The translations under genes and the position numbers were made by a program. Positions 1 to 6,376 of a DNA stretch of 64,000 nt are shown piece by piece. Source of the stretch: Parasutterella excrementihominis YIT 11859 (lineage in GTDB: Bacteria; Pseudomonadota; Gammaproteobacteria; Burkholderiales; Burkholderiaceae_F). Under the pieces are notes generated by a model, which worked only from the letters and a program-made list of their open reading frames with translations, ran no database searches and was not told the DNA's origin. The DNA lies in assembly GCF_000205025.1 (NCBI RefSeq), contig NZ_GL883745.1:1-64000 (forward strand), written 5' to 3'. Position 1 is the first letter of the stretch, and each line of letters begins with the position of its first letter.

Positions 1-370
1 GCCAGCCTTTGCGCTTGGTGCGGATGCGGTTGCCGAATCTCGGTGTACGGTAGCGCGTTTTGCGGTTACGGCGGCACTGTCGTAACGCACGACGAGCAGA
101 GAGCAGATCAGAGACGTCCTGACGGAGTTCGACTTCGGATGCATAAAGTTCAGCCTTTTCCGTTGATGCGGAAAGGCCGACATGTTTGTATCCGGCATCA
201 ACACCCAGACTTACCGGCTGTTTGGTCTCGCCTGTCGCAATCGTCAGCTGAATGGTGAAAGGCGTACGCCTTGCCACAATAGCTTTCTTCTCTTTAAGCA
301 GATGTCGCGCTTTTGCCGGTGAACAGGGCATCAGCGGTTTTCCGCGTTTGTTTAGGACAAATACTCTCAA
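1..370 (-). CDS. iscB: IscB-type RNA-guided nuclease, N-terminal part (cut by window edge)
   Basis: Only the first 123 codons are in the window; the rest lies left of position 1. Seen in the translation: an N-terminal PLMP domain (GKPLMPCSPAKAR, residues about 10-22), a segment KEKKAIVARRTPFTIQL, the RuvC-I catalytic Asp in LGVDAGYKHVG (about residues 56-66), then an arginine-rich bridge helix (RRALRQCRRNRKTRYR). This order is diagnostic of the IscB/IsrB family, Cas9-like nucleases carried by IS200/IS605-related elements that cut DNA guided by an omega-RNA. The start is TTG at 370-368: an in-frame TAA lies two codons upstream and GAGGAG sits about seven bases before it. Whether the HNH domain (IscB) or its absence (IsrB) follows cannot be seen. 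No transposase is in the window. Confidence 0.9.
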   Translation of the reverse strand, partial: MRVFVLNKRGKPLMPCSPAKARHLLKEKKAIVARRTPFTIQLTIATGETKQPVSLGVDAGYKHVGLSASTEKAELYASEVELRQDVSDLLSARRALRQCRRNRKTRYRTPRFGNRIRTKRKGW

Positions 371-612
371 GTTTTATCTCCTCGGTCTTTCGACCGGTTG
401 TGATCCTTCGCCAATGTTGGAAGGGGTTTCAAGCCGACAGCACCGCTCCTACCTCTCAGAGCTTTTAACCATCGGCCGCAGAGCGCGGGACTAGGATCTG
501 CATCCCGAGGTGCTTATGGATTCCCGACCAACGTAGTCCGCCAAATGACGGCCTGAGGCTAGTCAACTAGAGGCTTTTTCAAGCCTCGGCCTTAAGGCCG
601 AAGTAGTTGACT
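371..612 (-). ncRNA. omega-RNA (HEARO-like) for the IscB nuclease
   Basis: A gene-free stretch directly upstream of iscB on the same strand is rich in stems, which is where the guide RNA scaffold of IscB systems is encoded. Seen: a perfect 9-bp closing stem 561-569/604-612 enclosing two hairpins (570-576/581-587 and the palindrome at 587-600), and, just before the nuclease ribosome site, a 5-bp stem with a GAAA loop (383-387/392-396). The middle segment with the GGGAATCC and CTCGGGATGCAG blocks resembles what I recall of HEARO RNAs, which is memory and not a search. The guide would be the sequence 5' of the closing stem, at about 613-630 in plus coordinates. Exact ends are estimated. Confidence 0.75.
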
Positions 613-761
613 CGAAAATTTCAGTTAAGAAGAGATTCAGGAATTATAGTGAAGTCACTTCGCCGCCCAAAGTATGCACATAAATAAGGGATACAGCGTC
701 TGAACAATTCTCGCCCATATATACTGAATTTAAGGAATTGAGTGACCATGAGGAGCAGAAA
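613..761. promoter_or_regulatory. Intergenic region: omega-RNA guide/element boundary and promoter of the next gene
   Basis: Non-coding. The part next to 612 should hold the omega-RNA guide and the end of the mobile element. On the plus strand a TATACT -10-like hexamer at 720-725 precedes the gene starting at 762; no good -35 is visible. AGGAG at 751-755 is the ribosome site for the ATG at 762. Confidence 0.3.
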
Positions 762-1289
762 ATGCTTACCTTTCAACATCTGAAGCGATACACGGCGATC
801 TTCTGTTTTGCCGGAGTGGTTTCAATGCCGTCACTGGCCGGCGTGCATGTTGATGTCAACATCGGTGTGGGTTCCCCCGGATATTATGGGGTGCTTCCGC
901 TCCAAGGCGTTACTCCCTCCCTCTGGAATGCCAACCCGATCGTCGCAATCGGAGCTGCGCTCGCAGGCGCTCCGATTTACCTAACGGTTCCTGATAAGCA
1001 TCGTCGCCATTGGAAACGTTACTGCGCCGAGTACGGAGCGTGCGGTGTTCCGGTGTATTTCGTCAGACGCGGCTGGTACAACAACTACTATGGACACGCA
1101 GCTCCCCCGCCTCCTCCTCCGGGCCCTGGGTTCATGCCTCCTCCCCCACACCATGCCGCCCCGCCCCCTCCGCCGAGAGAATACGGCGGGCCAAGACACT
1201 TTAAAGATCATGGTTGGAAACATCGGCCGCCAGGTCACGATTGGGACGGTCACGGACACGGCCATAAGAAAAAGCACCACAAAGATTAA
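762..1289 (+). CDS. Exported Pro/His-rich protein of unknown function
   Basis: A 175-residue protein. The ATG at 762 is chosen because AGGAG lies six bases before it and it gives a clean signal peptide (a hydrophobic stretch ending PSLAG near residue 27); a TTG at 738 in frame is less likely. The mature part has a conserved-looking block with YCAEYGACGVPVYFVRRGWY, a motif I associate with small periplasmic proteins of betaproteobacteria, followed by a low-complexity tail of proline runs and many histidines (GHGHGHKKKHHKD end). Function is unknown. The His-rich tail could bind Ni, Zn or Cu, but this is inference from composition only. It is transcribed away from the IscB element. Confidence 0.7.
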   Translation: MLTFQHLKRYTAIFCFAGVVSMPSLAGVHVDVNIGVGSPGYYGVLPLQGVTPSLWNANPIVAIGAALAGAPIYLTVPDKHRRHWKRYCAEYGACGVPVYFVRRGWYNNYYGHAAPPPPPPGPGFMPPPPHHAAPPPPPREYGGPRHFKDHGWKHRPPGHDWDGHGHGHKKKHHKD

Positions 1290-1399
1290 TTTTTGTCGAA
1301 TTTCGGCATTTATCCGGAGATCCGGCCGGAACATCGGTTCGGATCTTCTTTGTTTGTTCTAAAATGCCGAGAAAGATTCAAAATGGGGTTGAGAGCAAC

Positions 1400-1978
1400 A
1401 TGAGCAATAACGGCTTTGCGGTCGACAGAGATCCGCTGTTTAACGAGAATAATCTGATTTGGATGGATTTGGAAATGACCGGCTTAGAGCCGCAGATTAA
1501 TCGCATTCTCGAAATGGCGGCTGTCATTACGGATCCGCAGCTCAATGTTATTGCAGAAGGGCCGGTGGTCGCAATCCATCAGGATGCATCGATTCTCTCC
1601 AATATGGACTCCTGGAATACCGCTACGCATACTCGCAGCGGCCTCGTAAATCGCTGTCTGGAAAGCAAAGTCACGGAAGACGAAGCAGCACAAATTTTTA
1701 TTGATTTCTTCTCCAAATACGTTCCGGCAGGCAAGAGCCCGCTCTGTGGCAACTCTATCGGTCAAGACCGTCGTTTCATGGCCCGCTGGACACCGCGCCT
1801 GGAGCAGTTCTTCCATTACCGCAACCTCGACGTTTCTTCCTTCAAAGAATGCGTCAAACGCTGGGCTCCTGAAGTGATGAAAAAATATCAGAAGACTTCT
1901 CGTCACGAAGCTCTGTCCGATATTTATGACTCTGTCGAAGAACTTCGTTTCTATCGTCAAGAAATCATGAAGATCTGA
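1400..1978 (+). CDS. orn: Oligoribonuclease
   Basis: A 192-residue 3'-5' exonuclease that degrades 2-5 nt RNA (and pGpG) to mononucleotides in the cytoplasm. It has the DEDDh signature: IWMDLEMTGL with Asp23 and Glu25, a GNSIGQDRRF block with the third acidic residue, and SRHEALSDI with the general-base His and the final Asp. Length is close to the E. coli enzyme. An in-frame ATG at 1364 would add 12 residues with no ribosome site, so 1400 (preceded by GAGAG) is preferred. A strong hairpin follows the stop. Confidence 0.95.
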   Translation: MSNNGFAVDRDPLFNENNLIWMDLEMTGLEPQINRILEMAAVITDPQLNVIAEGPVVAIHQDASILSNMDSWNTATHTRSGLVNRCLESKVTEDEAAQIFIDFFSKYVPAGKSPLCGNSIGQDRRFMARWTPRLEQFFHYRNLDVSSFKECVKRWAPEVMKKYQKTSRHEALSDIYDSVEELRFYRQEIMKI

Positions 1979-2000
1979 TTTTTTCTCGCTCCCAAAAACA

Positions 2001-2029
2001 CGAAAGCCTCGGAAATCCCGAGGCTTTCG
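2001..2029. terminator. Bidirectional hairpin between convergent genes
   Basis: A perfect 12-bp stem (CGAAAGCCTCGG at 2001-2012 with its complement at 2018-2029) and a 5-nt loop lie between the stop of orn and the stop of the convergent dehydrogenase gene. It can serve both strands. Confidence 0.75.
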
Positions 2030-2045
2030 CGCTATTTAGAAGCGA

Positions 2046-2966
2046 TTAAGACTTCTTCGGTTCTCTGTTGAGCCGGAGAATCAGAGAGGAGGTATCAAAT
2101 CTGCCTCCGCCCATGTTCTGAACTTCACCATAGAACTGATCGACAAGTGCGGTCAGAGGAAGGTCTGCGCCGGTCTTGCGGGCCTGCTCTAAGCAGATGC
2201 CTAAATCCTTGCGCATCCAGTCCACAGCAAATCCGAAATCAAACTTGCCTTCAATCATTGTGTCGCCGCGGCGATGCATCTGCCAGGAAGAAGCGGCACC
2301 TTTGCCGATCACATCCAGAACCGTGTGCATGTTGATGCCCGCGGTCTGCCCGAAAGCAATCGCTTCTGCTAAGCCCTGAACAACGCCGGCGATACAGATC
2401 TGATTGCACATCTTGGCAAGCTGTCCGGAGCCGACCGGTCCGATTCTGCGAATCGAGCACGCAAAAGCGTCCGCAATCGGTTTGACGCGTTCAATGATTT
2501 CTGCATCTCCGCCGCACATGACGGTAAGACTGCCGCTGACTGCGCCGTCCTGACCGCCGGATACCGGTGCGTCAACAAAGTGCAGACCGCGGGACTCAGC
2601 TTCAGCCGCCATTTCTTTAGCGACTTCTGCAGAATCTGTGGTGGCGTCCCAAAGGACGGCGTCTTTTTTCATGCCGGCAAAAGCGCCGTTTTCTCCGAGC
2701 AGCACACTGCGCAGATCGTTGTCATTGCCGACACAGGTAAAGACGACGTCAGCATCTTGTGCGGCTTCACGAGGTGTTGCGACGGCTTTGCCGCCGAATT
2801 TTTCTACCCAGGCCTGGGCTTTAGAGGCCGTGCGGTTATAAACGGTAACCTGACAGCCTGCATGCAGGAGGTGAGCCGCCATCGGAAAACCCATTGTGCC
2901 TAGGCCGATAAAGGCTACTTTGGTTTCGGCCGGAACCGGGGAATAGTCTTTAGCTTGAAAATACAT
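2046..2966 (-). CDS. NAD(P)-dependent beta-hydroxyacid dehydrogenase (3-hydroxyisobutyrate/tartronate semialdehyde type)
   Basis: A 306-residue member of the 3-hydroxyisobutyrate dehydrogenase family. It has the Rossmann motif FIGLGTMGFPM (residues 19-29), the substrate loop DAPVSGG (132-138) and the catalytic Lys in GQLAKMCNQ (Lys185). Family members oxidise or reduce small beta-hydroxy acids such as 3-hydroxyisobutyrate, tartronate semialdehyde or L-threonate; the exact substrate cannot be read from sequence. Its ATG overlaps the TAA of the upstream racemase gene (TAATG), so the two are translationally coupled and probably act on the same small acid. Confidence 0.88.
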   Translation of the reverse strand: MYFQAKDYSPVPAETKVAFIGLGTMGFPMAAHLLHAGCQVTVYNRTASKAQAWVEKFGGKAVATPREAAQDADVVFTCVGNDNDLRSVLLGENGAFAGMKKDAVLWDATTDSAEVAKEMAAEAESRGLHFVDAPVSGGQDGAVSGSLTVMCGGDAEIIERVKPIADAFACSIRRIGPVGSGQLAKMCNQICIAGVVQGLAEAIAFGQTAGINMHTVLDVIGKGAASSWQMHRRGDTMIEGKFDFGFAVDWMRKDLGICLEQARKTGADLPLTALVDQFYGEVQNMGGGRFDTSSLILRLNREPKKS

Positions 2967-4420
2967 TAGCGAACACCTCTGATTTTTGTGATTTCTCCGG
3001 CAACTTTAACAACACGGCGAGCGAGTGAAGCGGTCGGATCCACAATGGCAGCATGTCCGTCTCCGAGCTTGATGTTGTCAGTTTCTTCCAGAATTAAAGG
3101 CAGCTCCGTGCAGCCGAGAATAAGAGCTTGAGCGCCTTTATCTCTGACCAAATGCTCGGCAGCTTTAAGCAGAACTTCTTTGCAGTGGCCGTCGGTAAAG
3201 CCGGCTTTGACGCCTTTTTCACCGTAAATAGCTTCCATGACCATGGCCTGATGCTCTTTATCAGGAACGACCATGGCAAGTTTCATGGATTTGGCTTTAC
3301 GGCCGTAAATGCCTGTCTCAATGGTTCCGTCAGTGGCCATCAAGCCGATGACGACATCCGGTCCGAATCTATCGCGGATCTCTTCGAGCGTTACCTGCTG
3401 CATATTGATGAGCGGAACGCTTAAGTGCGGGACGATGGTTTCAAAGTAAGCGTGCGCGGTATTGCAGGCAATCACGATTGCGTCAACCGCATCTTTCTCG
3501 AGCTTGCGGCAAGCGGCATACAAAGAAAGTGTGGGATCCACGCCGCCGTGAAGCAGGTATTTGGTACGGTCAGGAATCTGGGGATTCTGTTCGACGGCAA
3601 CTTTGATGTGTTCCTGGTCATTCTTAGCAGGAGTTGCCTTAGTAATTTTGTCGTAAAGGTCGACAGTGGCAGCCGGTCCGAGACCGCCGACAATACCGAT
3701 CTTGAAGGGTTTAGGAAGTTTTTCCCAATCGGTGAAGCAAAGGTAGGAAACGTAGGCACTCATGGAATCCAAAACGTTGTAACCCTCGGACTTCAGGGCG
3801 GCCGCAAATAATGCCTGCATGACGCAAGTCGGGAAAACCAATTCGGCGCCTTCGCTCAGAAGGTTAGAGCAGACTTTGCCGAAGAGTTCACAGGCTTTCT
3901 TCTGATCGGGAATCACTGCACAGTGAGAGCCGCTTTCGAGTTCGTCGAACACTTCGAGCATAGCTTCGCTCGGATAAACCCATTCCACAGGGACTTCGCG
4001 GCTGACGGTTTCTGTAATGAGTTTGGCTTTATCTGTACCCGGACGGCCGAGATAACCGAGTTTCTTAACAGGATTCTTCTTGAGCTCTTCGATGCAGGCC
4101 TGAAGGATATCCGTCACAGGAGTTGTGATTTCTGTTTGAACTTCATTTAAGAAACTGATGTTTCTGAAGTTGCACAGTGCGATGACTTGAGCGCCTTTTT
4201 CGATGAGCTGATACGACTCTTCCAAAACGTGAATCTTAACGTCGCCTTCTTGGACTAACTTCGGAGCGTCTGCATCCGGAGAAGACCAGTCGAGATCTAC
4301 AAGTTCAATGCGGGGACGTGAACCGTCAGGAAGGAAAGTGGATTGGAGTCTTTCCTTCAAGGCTCTGACGAAGGGGGCGGGACTAAAACTTTGGCTGATG
4401 CCGATGACTTTATGGTTCAT
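2966..4420 (-). CDS. Double-domain aspartate/glutamate racemase family protein
   Basis: 484 residues, about twice the usual length of an Asp/Glu racemase, made of two tandem domains. The C-terminal half (from about 238) begins with FKIGIVGGLGPAAT and has both catalytic cysteines in canonical context: IVIACNTAHAY (Cys319) and ILGCTELPLIL (Cys437). The N-terminal half is divergent: it keeps one Cys in ALCNFRNIS (Cys83) and one in VFPTCVMQAL (Cys199) but lacks the CNT and GCTE signatures, so it may be a binding or regulatory domain. It is the first gene of a two-gene operon with the dehydrogenase. The substrate (aspartate, a hydroxy-aspartate or another small dicarboxylate) is not known. Confidence 0.85.
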   Translation of the reverse strand: MNHKVIGISQSFSPAPFVRALKERLQSTFLPDGSRPRIELVDLDWSSPDADAPKLVQEGDVKIHVLEESYQLIEKGAQVIALCNFRNISFLNEVQTEITTPVTDILQACIEELKKNPVKKLGYLGRPGTDKAKLITETVSREVPVEWVYPSEAMLEVFDELESGSHCAVIPDQKKACELFGKVCSNLLSEGAELVFPTCVMQALFAAALKSEGYNVLDSMSAYVSYLCFTDWEKLPKPFKIGIVGGLGPAATVDLYDKITKATPAKNDQEHIKVAVEQNPQIPDRTKYLLHGGVDPTLSLYAACRKLEKDAVDAIVIACNTAHAYFETIVPHLSVPLINMQQVTLEEIRDRFGPDVVIGLMATDGTIETGIYGRKAKSMKLAMVVPDKEHQAMVMEAIYGEKGVKAGFTDGHCKEVLLKAAEHLVRDKGAQALILGCTELPLILEETDNIKLGDGHAAIVDPTASLARRVVKVAGEITKIRGVR

Positions 4421-4448
4421 AGTTACTCACCGTTGTTAGATTCGGATG

Positions 4449-4477
4449 ATTATAGAGCCGCTGTAACGTTTTGACAC
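4449..4477 (-). promoter_or_regulatory. Sigma70-like promoter of the racemase operon
   Basis: Reading the minus strand, GTGTCA (4477-4472) and a perfect TATAAT (4454-4449) are separated by 17 bases, about 30 bases upstream of the racemase start codon. Confidence 0.6.
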
Positions 4478-4532
4478 CTCTAATTTTCCTTAATAGCTTC
4501 GGCGCCAGGCATTCATCGGAGAAACAAAAGAA

Positions 4533-4557
4533 TTGAGCCCGCATATTACGGGCTCAA
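4533..4557 (-). terminator. Terminator of the AI-2E family permease gene
   Basis: A perfect 9-bp stem (TTGAGCCCG with its complement) and a 7-nt loop, followed on the minus strand by TTCTTTTGTTT, lie about 50 bases beyond the stop of the permease gene. Confidence 0.7.
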
Positions 4558-4610
4558 AAGCAAGAATCATCGAAAAAACCGAAGTCTTCGGTCATGAAAA
4601 ACATCGTTCT

Positions 4611-5819
4611 CTATTTTTGTCCGTCATTCTTAGGCTGGCTGTAATGATGGTGGTTAGAGCTTCTCTGTTCTCCGGTGACGTCCGAAACGATGTCGGATTC
4701 GATCGAATTTTTAGACAGCTTCTTAAGAACGGTCTCGGTTTTGGTGGTCGGCTGGTCTTTATCGTTGACCGTGGCAGAAACGGACAGCCAAGTCTTGCTC
4801 ATCGCAATACCAACGGCAATAACAACCGGTCCCAGAATAATGCCCATGAATCCGAACGCCAGCACGCCGCCGAATACGCCTAAATAGATGAGCGACAAGG
4901 GCAGGGAAGCGCCCTTGGAAATCAGGATCGGCTTTAAGAAGTTATCCACACTGGAGACTGCAAGCGAACCCCAAAGCACGAGGAAGATCGCCATGCCGAC
5001 TTCGCCTTTGTAATAGAGCCAGAAAGCAGCAGGACCCCAAACTAAGGGAGGCCCGATAGGAACGGCAGATAAGACGAACACTGCGACACCCAATGTGATG
5101 GCGCCGGGAACACCTGCGATCCAGAAGCCGATTAAGGCAACGACGCCTTGGCCGGCAGCACTTCCGACAATGCCGAAGACGACGCTGCGGGTTGTGTTGA
5201 CGATAATGTCGCGAACTTCGGCACCGATGCTGCCGCTCATGCGCGTTAAGAGTGCCAAAGATTTTTGAGAAAGGACTTCGCCGTCGCGATAGAAGAAGAA
5301 AATCACGAACAGCATGAGGAATAACTGGAGAAGTCCGTCGCCTAACATCACGGCACCTGCAAGAGCCGCGCGGCTCACAGGATCAAAGAGCTTTTGTGCA
5401 ATGGCGGCGAGCTCCTCTTTATTGCCCAGCAGATGCGCAGCTTGTGTGTAGGCCCATTCACCGACAAAGGGAATTTCCTTGAGTTCTTCTGGAACAGTAA
5501 AGCCAGAGGCAATCCATTCACGCACATAACGAATTAAGGTCGGGATTTCCTGGGCCGATACTAAAGATAATCCGGCAATCGGAAGCACAATAAGGATGGC
5601 CAGCAGGGACACCATGATCAGTGTCGCAACAAGATTCCTGCCTCCGACTTCCTTTCGGACTCGTTTAAAGAGAGGCCAAGAGACGATCGCGATCACAGCC
5701 GCAACCGACATCGCTGTTGCAAAGGGCCAAACGACTAAAAAACAGCCGATGGCGATGAATGAACCGAAGAGAAACCGCACCACATAATCGGCACGGTCCC
5801 TGAGGGAAGGCAATAGCAT
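4611..5819 (-). CDS. AI-2E family transporter
   Basis: A 402-residue polytopic inner-membrane protein of the AI-2E/UPF0118 (PerM) family. Seen: two hydrophobic segments near the N-terminus, a third after a short loop, a soluble region around residues 80-170, then a series of helices with the typical GPPLVWGP and GVFGGVLAFGFMGIILGPV blocks. Members export AI-2 or act as Na+/H+ antiporters or general permeases; the substrate here is unknown. The C-terminus is a charged tail rich in Lys and Thr. ATG at 5819 is preferred over an in-frame TTG at 5828 because GAGAG sits just before it. Confidence 0.88.
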   Translation of the reverse strand: MLLPSLRDRADYVVRFLFGSFIAIGCFLVVWPFATAMSVAAVIAIVSWPLFKRVRKEVGGRNLVATLIMVSLLAILIVLPIAGLSLVSAQEIPTLIRYVREWIASGFTVPEELKEIPFVGEWAYTQAAHLLGNKEELAAIAQKLFDPVSRAALAGAVMLGDGLLQLFLMLFVIFFFYRDGEVLSQKSLALLTRMSGSIGAEVRDIIVNTTRSVVFGIVGSAAGQGVVALIGFWIAGVPGAITLGVAVFVLSAVPIGPPLVWGPAAFWLYYKGEVGMAIFLVLWGSLAVSSVDNFLKPILISKGASLPLSLIYLGVFGGVLAFGFMGIILGPVVIAVGIAMSKTWLSVSATVNDKDQPTTKTETVLKKLSKNSIESDIVSDVTGEQRSSNHHHYSQPKNDGQK

Positions 5820-5890
5820 GGCTCTCAATAAAAAATGATTTAGGAAAATTTTAGTTGAAATGTGCTTTGCAACACGGAGTTGTTCTGATT

Positions 5891-6283
5891 TTAGGCACTA
5901 GGGAGCTTCTTCATCGAACAGCAAGGTTTCGTCCCTTGATTGAGCAGGTACTGACTGCCCCATTCGTACATCGACTCTAGAATCGGCCGAAGAGAGGTTC
6001 CCAGCGGCGTTAGGGAGTATTCAACTTTCGGAGGAACGACGGCATAAACCTTTCTGATGAGCAGTCTGGCATCTTCCAGCTCTCGAAGCTGCTGAGTCAG
6101 CATTTTTGGCGTTGCCGACGGAATCAGCCGACGCAGTTCGGAAAAGCGCAGTGTCTTGCCGATGAGGTTCCAAAGAATAAGCGTTTTGTATTTGCCGCCG
6201 ATCAAAGAGAGTGTGGCTTCAACGGGACAATGGAACTCTTCAGACTGAAAAGCTTCAGAGGGTTCGGATTTAACTTTATCCAT
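5891..6283 (-). CDS. HxlR-family transcriptional regulator
   Basis: A 130-residue winged-helix regulator. The family signature is present: [20 protein letters not shown] near residues 18-37, then [26 protein letters not shown] as the DNA-recognition part. HxlR proteins often sense redox or electrophiles through the conserved N-terminal Cys. This one also ends in KPCCSMKK, a vicinal Cys pair unusual for the family, and it is divergent from the copper ATPase gene, so copper or redox control of that gene is a fair guess. ATG at 6283 is used; a TTG start at 6310 would add nine residues without a ribosome site. Confidence 0.85.
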   Translation of the reverse strand: MDKVKSEPSEAFQSEEFHCPVEATLSLIGGKYKTLILWNLIGKTLRFSELRRLIPSATPKMLTQQLRELEDARLLIRKVYAVVPPKVEYSLTPLGTSLRPILESMYEWGSQYLLNQGTKPCCSMKKLPSA

Positions 6284-6376
6284 AGTATCTAAAAAGTAAC
6301 TATCTATCAAAAACGGAAGTTCTTGCGTAAAAGGTAATAATACTTAGAATGATTTCGTTCGACAACGGAATTAAAT
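6284..6376. promoter_or_regulatory. Divergent promoter region, HxlR regulator/copA
   Basis: 93 bases between divergent starts. The stretch AGTATCTAAAAAGTAACTATC next to the regulator start has spaced TATC/GTA half-sites of the kind HxlR dimers bind. A weak plus-strand promoter (TTGCGT 6323-6328, 16 bases, TAGAAT 6345-6350) faces copA. No MerR/CueR-type long-spacer promoter was recognised. Confidence 0.4.

Noticed and set aside
43-494. Two plus-strand open frames of 71 and 80 codons
   Set aside because: They lie antisense to the iscB start and the omega-RNA; no ribosome sites and no family resemblance, while the minus strand gives a clear IscB.
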